Assembly (NCBI RefSeq): GCF_001552075.1
Contig: NZ_BCQM01000004.1
Coordinates: 62,001-126,000 of the forward strand
Length of the DNA stretch: 64,000 nucleotides
Source of the DNA: Arthrobacter luteolus NBRC 107841
GTDB taxonomy: Bacteria; Actinomycetota; Actinomycetes; Actinomycetales; Micrococcaceae
Reading direction: 5' to 3'
This document shows positions 45,243-52,165 of the stretch, piece by piece. Below the pieces are notes generated by a model. That model was not told where the DNA came from. It saw only the letters and a program-made list of their open reading frames with translations, and made no database searches. The stretch's first letter is position 1, and each line of letters opens with the position of its first letter. The position numbers and the translations under genes are program-made.

Positions 45243-45490
45243 ATGGAGCCTGACCACTACGACGCTTTTGCCGAGAGTTACTCGGCAGAGAACGAAGCCA
45301 GCCTCCTGAACGCCTGGTATGAACGCCCGGCGATGCTCGGCCTGGCCGGTGATGTGGCGGGCCGCCGGATCCTGGACGCCGGATGCGGCTCCGGGCCGCT
45401 GGCTGCAGCGCTCGCGGCGAAGACGAACGCCGTCCGGCCCGTAGCTTCATCTTTTTCGTCCTCGAACCAGGCCTGCCGGCTGAGTCCTAG
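45243..45490 (+). pseudogene. Methyltransferase remnant with internal deletion
   Basis: The 5' part encodes a SAM methyltransferase start (HYDAFAESYSAENEASLLNAWYERPAM) and motif I (RILDAGCGSGPLAAAL, to about 45420). Immediately afterwards a different frame (45431-45490) encodes ARSFIFFVLEPGLPAES and a TAG stop, which looks like the normal C-terminus of such enzymes. The middle about 130-170 codons are gone and the two ends are joined out of frame. The in-frame reading instead ends at 45506 after 87 residues. It cannot be an active methyltransferase. Confidence 0.75.
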
Positions 45491-45583
45491 AGACCGCCAG
45501 CCTTAACGCCGGCGGCCCGGCTCCAGATGCTCAAGGCACCTGCTGCCGGACCGCCGTCGTACTTCAAAGCTGCGTGCTGACTG

Positions 45584-46615
45584 TTATTTCGCGGAGACCA
45601 GCTCCGGGTGGTGGATCGCGGCGACCTGCGGGTGGGCGCGGAGCCAGCCCTTCAGGACGTTCGCGCCGTAGGAGGCGAGCATCGGGTTCTGCGGATCGTC
45701 CGAGATACCGCGGGACTGGGCGGCCAGTGCCGGCGGAAGCTGGACCGGGTCGATCACCGAGTCCAGGCGCGGGGACCAGAAGAACGGAATGGCGTAGCGG
45801 TCCACGCCGGGCGGCGGAGCCTGCACGCGGTGGATCGTCGCGGAGAGGTAACCCTGCGTGGCGACTTCGAGCATCTCGCCCAGGTTCACCACCAGGGCGC
45901 CGGGGATCGGTTCCACCGGCAGCCATTCATCGGATTCGTGCGGCTTCACTTCAAGGCCGCCTACCTCGTCCTGCAGCAGCAGCGTGACAAAACCATAGTC
46001 GGCGTGGGCGCCGACGCCCTGGGTGCCGGCTTCCTTCACAACACCGCCCACGTAGTGGATGAGCTTGGACATCCAGGCGGGGGTGCCTTCGAACGGCTCG
46101 GTGAAATGGTCTTCGGGCAGTTCCAGCGAAACGGCGATGGCGGAAAGCAGCTCGGCACCGACCTCCGACATCAGTTCGGCCCACTCCATCGAGGTTTTGC
46201 GCAGTTCCGGCAGAACGGTGTCCGGGAAGAGGTTGGGGCCCTGCACCAGCCAGAACGGCTGGTCAGCGGGGTAGTTTTCGACGGCGTCGCGCTCCGGACC
46301 GAAATCCACCTGCTCGCGGGCATCGGGCCGGCCCTGGGTCAGTTCGGTGCCGAGCCGGGTGTAGCCGCGGAAATTCGGGGACTTCCGGTTATCCAGCTCC
46401 AGCCGGTCATCCAGAGGCAGGTCGAAGAAGCGCTTCGTGACATCGAAAAGGTCCTTGACGCGTTCCTCACCGGCTCCGTAGCCCACCAGCTGGAAGAACC
46501 CGATTTTGTGGGTCGCTTCGCGCAGCTGGTCGATGAATTCGGCGTTGAAGGTCCCGTCCGCGCTGCGGGCGGTGCTGAGGTCCAGGACGGGGATCGATGT
46601 GGGGTTATCGCTCAT
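45584..46615 (-). CDS. 2-oxoglutarate/Fe(II) oxygenase, isopenicillin-N-synthase family
   Basis: A 343-residue non-haem iron oxygenase. The iron triad is visible as HAD in GVGAHADYGFVTLLLQDEVGGLEV and the distal His in SATIHRVQAPP. The 2-oxoglutarate-binding motif normally RxS reads RYA (DRYAIPFFWSP), a Ser to Ala change that may affect co-substrate binding. An N-terminal DIOX_N region (IPVLDLSTARSADGTF...KIGFFQLVGYG) is present. It stands alone; substrate unknown. Confidence 0.88.
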   Translation of the reverse strand: MSDNPTSIPVLDLSTARSADGTFNAEFIDQLREATHKIGFFQLVGYGAGEERVKDLFDVTKRFFDLPLDDRLELDNRKSPNFRGYTRLGTELTQGRPDAREQVDFGPERDAVENYPADQPFWLVQGPNLFPDTVLPELRKTSMEWAELMSEVGAELLSAIAVSLELPEDHFTEPFEGTPAWMSKLIHYVGGVVKEAGTQGVGAHADYGFVTLLLQDEVGGLEVKPHESDEWLPVEPIPGALVVNLGEMLEVATQGYLSATIHRVQAPPPGVDRYAIPFFWSPRLDSVIDPVQLPPALAAQSRGISDDPQNPMLASYGANVLKGWLRAHPQVAAIHHPELVSAK

Positions 46616-46767
46616 TCCGGCAAGTTAGCACCGGGGGCTGTCAACTGGGAACCAAATGTTACGCAACATAGCGTCATGGGGCTGTGACCTGGGGCTTTAC
46701 AGCAGTCATAAGTTTGCTGCGCGTCATATTTGGAGTCAAGCAGCCTCGAAAACCAGCCGCTCGGGAC

Positions 46768-47667
46768 CTATGCCGGGCCGGTGTCGTCCGCCGCCAGTCC
46801 GGCAGCCATCGCAGCCCACCGGGAGAGGAAGGCCGCACCGGCGTCGTCGTGGATCAGTCCGGGCACCGTGAGCACCGGGTACGGTGTGGCCGGCACCCCG
46901 TCGGCCGGACGGACGTCCACATGTGCGACGTCGAAGCCCAGGGCATGCAGCTCATCGGCCATCGCGTAATCCGTCCGGGAATCCCCGACGGTCCGCCAGG
47001 TCCGCGGAACCGGCGTTCCGGCGGCTTCCAGCAGGGACAGCGCCCGCCGGGCACCGAGGTCCTTGCCCACGCCGAGCGCTTCGATGTCCGTTGAAATGAT
47101 GGTGGGATCGATCCGGTAGTCCACGGAATCGTCCGAGTCCGGAGCATGGTGGTCCAGCCGGCACACACCCATGTCGAAGCGGGACATCAGTGCCAGCGCA
47201 TCGGCGTCGAACGCTTCCTGCTCCGCGAGGTAATCGGCATTCGGGACGCCGATGTTCTGTTCCACCGAAACCATGGCCAGCTTGGTTTCGTCGAAGAACA
47301 TGTGACCGGTGTATTTCCCGGTGACCAGCTCCCGGACAGCGTCGGCGTAGTCGGCAGGCAGCGCCAGCGCCTCATCAACCTGGACGTCGCCCGGGCCGGA
47401 GCCGGTGAACGAAAACCAGACCGCGCCCTTCTCGCAGACCGCATGCACCTGAACGTCATCCGGAAGTCCGGCGGCGATCATGGGCTCCATCACCTGGGTG
47501 CGGATGAACTCGTCCGAGCGTCCGGTGTTGAAGACCACCGGCCAGCCGGCGGTGGCAAGCGCCACCAGATGGCCGACCACGGCAGGTGAAACGGTGCGGG
47601 TAACCGGGGAAGCGATGGGGCCGTCGACGTCGAGGAGCAGGCCAAAGCGGGAAGCAGATGGATTCAC
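46768..47667 (-). CDS. HAD-superfamily hydrolase
   Basis: About 299 residues, HAD phosphatase fold. The nucleophile motif is LLLDVDGPIASP (DxDG), motif II is VVFNTGRS, and the distal Asp pair is TVGDSRTDYAM. The Cof-type cap lies between. A GTG at 47667 is taken as start, but its Shine-Dalgarno (GGAGGG) is very close; a TTG at 47709 is an alternative with a Gly-rich leader. Likely acts on a sugar phosphate or nucleotide; not resolvable further. Confidence 0.8.
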   Translation of the reverse strand: MNPSASRFGLLLDVDGPIASPVTRTVSPAVVGHLVALATAGWPVVFNTGRSDEFIRTQVMEPMIAAGLPDDVQVHAVCEKGAVWFSFTGSGPGDVQVDEALALPADYADAVRELVTGKYTGHMFFDETKLAMVSVEQNIGVPNADYLAEQEAFDADALALMSRFDMGVCRLDHHAPDSDDSVDYRIDPTIISTDIEALGVGKDLGARRALSLLEAAGTPVPRTWRTVGDSRTDYAMADELHALGFDVAHVDVRPADGVPATPYPVLTVPGLIHDDAGAAFLSRWAAMAAGLAADDTGPA

Positions 47668-47790
47668 CCCTCCAGTATTCCCGTTCCCAGCGCTCCCGCC
47701 GGCATCCAATCAGCCCGGAACCGCGTAATGCTGGGCCTGCCGCCGGGGAGTCCTGTTTCCTTGGGTGCTTAACTTCTCTAGTCTGGGTTA

Positions 47791-48090
47791 GTGATCTTCA
47801 AAGCTGTTGGCGATGTACGCCCCTACCCCGACCACGGATACGTAACACCCAAGGACTGGGCAGCGGTACCTCCCCGGCAGGTTCGGTTGGATGAACTGGT
47901 GACTACAAAAGCCACGCTGGATCTCGGTGCCCTGCTGGCCGAGGATTCCACCTTCTTTGGAGACCTGTTCCCGCACGTCGTGCAATGGAGGGGCACTATG
48001 TATCTGGAAGACGGACTACACCGGGCAGTACGGACCGCGCTGCACCAGCGCACAATCCTGCACGCCCGCGTGCTCGTGATCGATGACTAA
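47791..48090 (+). CDS. Conserved actinobacterial protein (99 aa)
   Basis: 99 residues, GTG start. Conserved-looking blocks VRPYPDHGYVTPKDW, VRLDELVTTKATLDLGALLAEDSTFFGDLFPHVV and YLEDGLHRAVRTALHQRTILHARVL. The pattern His-Arg-Ala-Val after DG resembles ParB-type nuclease folds, and related proteins in Micrococcales are sometimes labelled antitoxin-like, but I would not assign a function. It overlaps the next gene by 8 bp, so the two form a unit. Confidence 0.75.
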   Translation: MIFKAVGDVRPYPDHGYVTPKDWAAVPPRQVRLDELVTTKATLDLGALLAEDSTFFGDLFPHVVQWRGTMYLEDGLHRAVRTALHQRTILHARVLVIDD

Positions 48091-48763
48091 CCAGCCCCCT
48101 CGCGGGCAACATGACGGCGCTCAAGCAAAGGGCGCCCCTGAACAGTGGCACGGTCACAGGATCGTCACCGAAGAGGACCTCGGCACTGTCTTCAATGACG
48201 GCGGGGACGACACAGCGGCTCGCCGCGCGAAACGCCGCCGCGCCTTTCACGGCGTTGTGCTCGGGCTTCTCATCGCTGTGCTGATTGCAGCCGCAATCGT
48301 GGTGCAGGGAATTGCCGCGGGGTGGATCAACCTGCCCCGGCCGGATATCCGGCCCGGGGCCCAGGCCGACTGCCCCGCCGGCCCCTACCTCTACCAGGCG
48401 CCGGATACCGTGACGGTGAACGTCTACAATTCGACGCCGACTCCCGGGCTCGCCACCGAGGTGGCGGAAGCGCTGAAATCCCGCGGCTTCAACGTGGACC
48501 AGACCGGGAACAGCACGGTAAACCGGGCGGGAATGACAGCCATCATCCTTTCCGGACCGGGCGGTGAAGCGGCTGCCTTTACGGTGCAGCAACAGATTCC
48601 GTCCACCCATTACATCCAGGATGACCGGAAAGACTCCTCCGTGGATGTGGTGCTGGGGTCCACGTATGAGGGCCTGGTCCCGGTGGAAAAGGCGCAGGCA
48701 GCGATTCCCGGACCCATCAGCTGCCCCTGGTCGTCAAGCTCTCCGTCAGCGGACGCAGGCTAG
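48083..48763 (+). CDS. LytR C-terminal-domain membrane protein
   Basis: A 226-residue protein with a charged cytoplasmic N-terminus, one membrane helix (about 55-78, VVLGLLIAVLIAAAIVVQG), and an extracytoplasmic LytR_C domain (about 100-200; VTVNVYNSTPTPGLATEVAEALKSRGFNV, VDVVLGSTYEGL). The domain accompanies LytR-CpsA-Psr phosphotransferases that attach glycopolymers to peptidoglycan; here it stands without the catalytic domain. Likely a cell-envelope accessory. Confidence 0.85.
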   Translation: MTNQPPRGQHDGAQAKGAPEQWHGHRIVTEEDLGTVFNDGGDDTAARRAKRRRAFHGVVLGLLIAVLIAAAIVVQGIAAGWINLPRPDIRPGAQADCPAGPYLYQAPDTVTVNVYNSTPTPGLATEVAEALKSRGFNVDQTGNSTVNRAGMTAIILSGPGGEAAAFTVQQQIPSTHYIQDDRKDSSVDVVLGSTYEGLVPVEKAQAAIPGPISCPWSSSSPSADAG

Positions 48764-48812
48764 CTGCAGCTGCAGCGGAGCGCCATGACTCCGGGTGCAG
48801 GCTAGCTGCAGC
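48755..48812. repeat. 16-bp direct repeat spanning two convergent gene ends
   Basis: GCAGGCTAGCTGCAGC occurs exactly at 48755-48770 and 48797-48812. The first copy carries the TAG stop of the LytR_C gene, the second the stop of the DsbA-like gene on the other strand. Each copy contains GCTAGC and CTGCAG palindromes. It may mark a local duplication; it is not a clear terminator (no T-run). Confidence 0.6.
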
Positions 48813-49536
48813 CCTCCGGCGAGCAGCTGGCTCCGTCCGGCGATGCATCTGCCGCTGCAGCGGCCGGCAGCAGCGGCTGGTGCCCGGCCTCCCATGCCTG
48901 GGCGAGTGCCTGCTCAAAGAGCTCGGCCGGCTGCGCCCCGGAAATGCCGTATTTGCGGTCCAGCACGAAGAACGGGACGCCGCTGACTCCCAGGGCCCGG
49001 GCTTCGGCCACGTCCTGCTCCACGGCCTCGGCGTAGTCAGTGCCGGAGAGGGTGGTGCGCACGGTTGCCGGATTCAGCCCGGCCCGGGAGCCGATCTCTG
49101 CCAGGACCCCATGGTCCGCGATATCCAGGCCCTGCTCGAAGTGCGCCGACAGCAGCGCTTCCTTGACGGCCGCCGCGGCTTCCTCGCCGCCGGACTCCCG
49201 GGCCAGGTGAATGAGCCGGTGCGCGGTGAAGCTGTTGGCCACCACCAGGTCCGCGAACCGGTAATTCAGGCCCTCGCCGGCGGCCTGGGCAGTGACATGC
49301 TCCAGCATGCCCGCAACCTGGGCCGGGTCCATGCCCTTGACCTTGCTGAGGTAGTCGATTTCCGTGCCGTCGAAGTGCTCGGGGACCGTGGGATCCAGCT
49401 GGTAGCTGCGCCAGCGGACCTCCACCTCTCCGGCGTGCTCGAAGCGGGACAGAGCGGTTTCAAAACGCCGCTTGCCAATGAAACACCAGGGACATCCGAT
49501 ATCGGACCAAATTTCTACCAACACAAAAACCCGCAA
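48802..49536 (-). CDS. DsbA-family (FrnE-like) thiol oxidoreductase
   Basis: A 244-residue cytoplasmic DsbA-fold protein. The CPWC active site is near residue 15 (VEIWSDIGCPWCFIGKRR), the helical insert contains NSFTAHRLIHLA, and the cis-Pro region is GVSGVPFFVLDRKYGISGAQP. A C-terminal CSPEGC adds a second Cys pair, as in some FrnE proteins. TTG start at 49536 with GGAAGG upstream; a GTG four codons in is an alternative. Confidence 0.88.
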   Translation of the reverse strand: MRVFVLVEIWSDIGCPWCFIGKRRFETALSRFEHAGEVEVRWRSYQLDPTVPEHFDGTEIDYLSKVKGMDPAQVAGMLEHVTAQAAGEGLNYRFADLVVANSFTAHRLIHLARESGGEEAAAAVKEALLSAHFEQGLDIADHGVLAEIGSRAGLNPATVRTTLSGTDYAEAVEQDVAEARALGVSGVPFFVLDRKYGISGAQPAELFEQALAQAWEAGHQPLLPAAAAADASPDGASCSPEGCS

Positions 49537-49648
49537 CGTCCGGGGCCCTTCCGCTTATTCCCGGGCCGTCATTTCCGGCCCGCCCGCCGCGGGACAGCAG
49601 CAGCCGGGGGATTCCCCGAACCGCCGCCAGCCGGTAGGGTGCGGCAGG

Positions 49649-50437
49649 ATGAAAACCTGGACTGGGACAAAGACTGAGACGGGGATCGAGCCAGGCGACG
49701 GCGCCGGCGACGGGGCCGACTCGGCCGCCGTCCTGGCACTCGCCGCACTGCAGCTGGCGGAACCTGACCCGGCTGAAGCTCCGCTGACCCGGGCCGAACT
49801 GCTTCGGGCCGGGGCCTTTGCCGTGCCGGCCCTGCAGCGCCGCTTCCTCGCTGCCCGGCGGGCCGCGCGGCGTTTCGTGGCTGGGCTGGCGGGTGTTGAT
49901 CCTGCCGTGGTCACCGCCGATTACCAGTGCCCGGAGTGTGGTGCCGCTGCCACGCAGAGCCACGGAGTTCCGCGCTACCAGGTGCGGGGGAGGGCGGTGC
50001 CGTTCCAGGTCAGCTTCAGCCGCAGCGGGCAATGGCTGCTGGCCGGGGCCACCGCTGCCGGACCGCTGGGTGTGGACCTGGCGGACCTCGCCGGATTCGG
50101 CGATCCACGGCTGGATGCGGTGATCGCCACGGACGCTGAACAGGCAAAGTACGACGTCGTTGCACCGGCAAGCCGGGCACTGCGGCAGGCGCGGTTGTGG
50201 ACCCGGAAGGAAGCAGTCCTTAAAGCCTCTGGAGACGGACTGCGCACCGCCCCGCACCTGATTGAGGTCGGTGTGGAGGCAGGCACGGACTCCACCGTGG
50301 CCGTGGGCCCTGCCGGGGACCGCGTGTTAATCATCGATCTGGACACCCGAAGGCTCGGCCTGCCAACCGGGCTGCTCGCAGCCGCGGCCGTTCCGGCGGC
50401 CGGCGGCCTCCGGATCGAGCAGCGCCGCTGGAACTAA
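49649..50437 (+). CDS. 4'-phosphopantetheinyl transferase
   Basis: A 262-residue Sfp-type PPTase. Both core motifs are present: GVDLADLAGF (Mg-binding Asp) and WTRKEAVLKASGDGL. PPTases transfer phosphopantetheine to the conserved Ser of carrier domains. The Pls-like synthetase 1.7 kb downstream has a carrier domain with such a Ser, so this enzyme probably activates it. ATG at 49649; longer upstream extensions are unlikely. Confidence 0.85.
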   Translation: MKTWTGTKTETGIEPGDGAGDGADSAAVLALAALQLAEPDPAEAPLTRAELLRAGAFAVPALQRRFLAARRAARRFVAGLAGVDPAVVTADYQCPECGAAATQSHGVPRYQVRGRAVPFQVSFSRSGQWLLAGATAAGPLGVDLADLAGFGDPRLDAVIATDAEQAKYDVVAPASRALRQARLWTRKEAVLKASGDGLRTAPHLIEVGVEAGTDSTVAVGPAGDRVLIIDLDTRRLGLPTGLLAAAAVPAAGGLRIEQRRWN

Positions 50438-50458
50438 GCTCCGGCGCAGGCCTGTCCC

Positions 50459-51658
50459 TCAGCCCGCCCCCGGTCCGCCGTCGGCCGTTGGCAGTTCCCT
50501 GCCGCGCGCCAGTACCCGCCGGCGGGCCGCGCCTGCGGCTTTCGCGACCAGGTTTTCCAGCGGCCCCTGGCTGTGGAACTTACGCCAGATCAGTGCGAAT
50601 GCGAGCACGGCTGCGACCTGCAGCACCAAGGAGACTTCGGGCTGGTCCTCATAGAAGCCGCTGCCCAGGACCAGAAGGTGGGCGGTGTAAAGCGTCAGGG
50701 TCATGCTCCCCGCGGCAGCCAGCGGGAGGAGATAGCGTCCGGCCACGCTGCCGAGGAGCAGCATGGCACCGAGCACGGCCGCGGCAACTCCGATGGTGTA
50801 CACGAGGTCCAGCGGCGTAGTGGAGTGCGGGGCGAGGATGGCAAACCACCAGAACGTCGACGTGGACAGGTATCCCTCCGGCCCCCAGATGAGGACATCC
50901 TGGACCGCTTCGGTGTCCATGCCCGGCGTGGCAGCCACAATCTGGCCAAGGCCGCCCAGCGGCCCCAGCAGCAGGGCCGAGGCCATCGCAGCGGCAAGGG
51001 CAGTGCCAACTCCCGCAGCAAGGACGGCCGTCTGGGTTTTCCATTCCCCGAGCCGCAGCCGTCCGATGGCGAGTCCGGCGCAGATGTACGCCATCCAGGG
51101 GATTGCTGGATAGGTCCCGGTCAGCAGCAGCTGGGTCACGATCTGCCACGGATCCGTAAAGAGGTCCGTAAGAGTTGGGTCGTAACCGGGTTCCGGAAGG
51201 TAATCGCGCAGGACCATCATCAGGGTTGGGCCCAGGACCGCGAAGCCCGCCGCCGCGGCAAACAACACCCGGGCGGAGAGGCCCAGCAGGGGAACCGCCA
51301 GCAGGAACATCACACCGTAGTAGGCCAGGATGATGAAGGCCGGCATATCGATGTAGGCAATGGTCAGGCCGATTGCGCCGACCAGCAGCGCACGGACCGC
51401 GGTTCCCCGGCGTACGGCCGCCAGTTCCAGCCCCCGCTTCGGACGTACTCCGCCAGAGGAGAGTGCCAGGGTCACCCCGGCGAGGAGAGCGAAGAGTGCG
51501 GCCGACTTTCCGGCGAAAAGGGACCAGGACCAGGTGGGGGAGAAATCGTCTGTTGCCGCCGGGAGCACGTGGATGGCCATCATGCCGATCAGTGCGATTC
51601 CACGGGCGGCGTCTATTCCCGTAAACCTGGTTTTCGGCATCGTGCCGGAAGTGCTCAT
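50459..51658 (-). CDS. HGSNAT_cat/DUF418 membrane protein, putative acyltransferase (copy A)
   Basis: A 399-residue protein with about ten helices. The start (TGIDAARGIALIGMMAIHVLP) matches the heparan-alpha-glucosaminide N-acetyltransferase-like domain and the C-terminal half (PLAAAGSMTLTLYTAHLLVLG) matches DUF418. Such proteins are thought to move acyl groups across the membrane. It is divergent from the Pls-type gene and is a paralogue of the protein at 57212-58567 over nearly its whole length (shared motifs AIHxLPA, LFAGxxxALFALLAG, ILAYYGVMFLLA, YPxxPWMAxICAGLAIGR). RBS GAAGGGG. Confidence 0.85.
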   Translation of the reverse strand: MSTSGTMPKTRFTGIDAARGIALIGMMAIHVLPAATDDFSPTWSWSLFAGKSAALFALLAGVTLALSSGGVRPKRGLELAAVRRGTAVRALLVGAIGLTIAYIDMPAFIILAYYGVMFLLAVPLLGLSARVLFAAAAGFAVLGPTLMMVLRDYLPEPGYDPTLTDLFTDPWQIVTQLLLTGTYPAIPWMAYICAGLAIGRLRLGEWKTQTAVLAAGVGTALAAAMASALLLGPLGGLGQIVAATPGMDTEAVQDVLIWGPEGYLSTSTFWWFAILAPHSTTPLDLVYTIGVAAAVLGAMLLLGSVAGRYLLPLAAAGSMTLTLYTAHLLVLGSGFYEDQPEVSLVLQVAAVLAFALIWRKFHSQGPLENLVAKAAGAARRRVLARGRELPTADGGPGAG

Positions 51659-51678
51659 GGAACCCCTTCAAATGCTGC

Positions 51679-51708
51679 CTGGTGCTGGTGCTGGTGCTGG
51701 TGCTGGTG
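51679..51708 (+). repeat. CTGGTG hexamer microsatellite, five copies
   Basis: Five exact tandem copies of CTGGTG, 21 bp upstream of the DUF418 copy A start. The complementary transcript would read (CACCAG)n. Such an array can slip in length and so alter leader structure or spacing. Confidence 0.9.
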
Positions 51709-51863
51709 TCTGCCCTGTTGCCGGTATTGCCCGTGGTGCTGGCCGTGCCCGTGGTGCTGTTCATTTTCGTGGTGCCGGAAGTTCCAGTGTTGTCCGTGTG
51801 ACGGGTGCTTAGTGGTATTGCCGGTGGTTCCGGTGGTTCCCGTGTTTTAGGTGGCACCCGTCA

Positions 51864-51892
51864 TTTGCTTCGGACCGCTGGTCCGAGGCAAA
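51864..51892. promoter_or_regulatory. 13-bp inverted repeat upstream of the Pls-type synthetase
   Basis: TTTGCTTCGGACC, a GCT spacer, then GGTCCGAGGCAAA: 12 of 13 positions complementary and the 13th a G-U pair in RNA. No T-run follows on either side. It is either a protein-binding operator or an RNA hairpin in the leader of the synthetase mRNA, about 275 bases before its start. Confidence 0.6.
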
Positions 51893-52165
51893 CAATGCGG
51901 ACTGTGCCACGGCTATGCGCAAACTGGGAGTTTCCTGTGAGCCATGAGTATCACGAGGTCAGCAGCACTGGAACGAGTAGAGCGCCAGTAATTGCCCGGT
52001 GGGGGCCTGCGTACCGGGCAGCAGACGGCAAGCCACGGTACTCATGTTCAGGGCAGAAGGCCGTCCTTAGGCTACCTTTGGCCGCTGGTTCGAGTGTCTT
52101 GCTGGGAGACAGAGCGATGCGGCGAACAGCCCTGCCATACCGTGCCACCAAGGAAGAAAAGCCCG

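Larger units (their letters stand above)
51659..52165. other. 507-bp divergent regulatory region of the Pls-type cluster
   Basis: No plausible gene was found here. It contains a (CTGGTG)5 microsatellite at 51679-51708, a longer low-complexity tract rich in GGTGCTGG, CCGGTGGTT and CCCGTGGTG words to about 51850, and a 13-bp inverted repeat at 51864-51892. Downstream DNA to the synthetase start is less biased. The tract would form the 5' leader of the minus-strand DUF418 gene, or an upstream part of the synthetase promoter. Confidence 0.7.

Noticed and set aside
46656-46669. ATGTT-ACGC-AACAT inverted repeat upstream of the Fe(II) oxygenase gene
   Set aside because: Only five-base arms in a locally AT-rich promoter region; too weak to call an operator.
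48755-48812. 16-bp direct repeat as an attachment site of a mobile element
   Set aside because: Only 26 bp separate the copies, no integrase or tRNA is nearby, and both copies lie in gene ends.
51679-51708. CRISPR-like tandem repeats
   Set aside because: The units are 6 bp with no spacers and no cas genes are near; it is a microsatellite.
50573-51850. Open frame reading CWCWCWCW across the CTGGTG repeats
   Set aside because: The peptide is a by-product of the hexamer repeat, runs antisense to DUF418 copy A and lacks family features.
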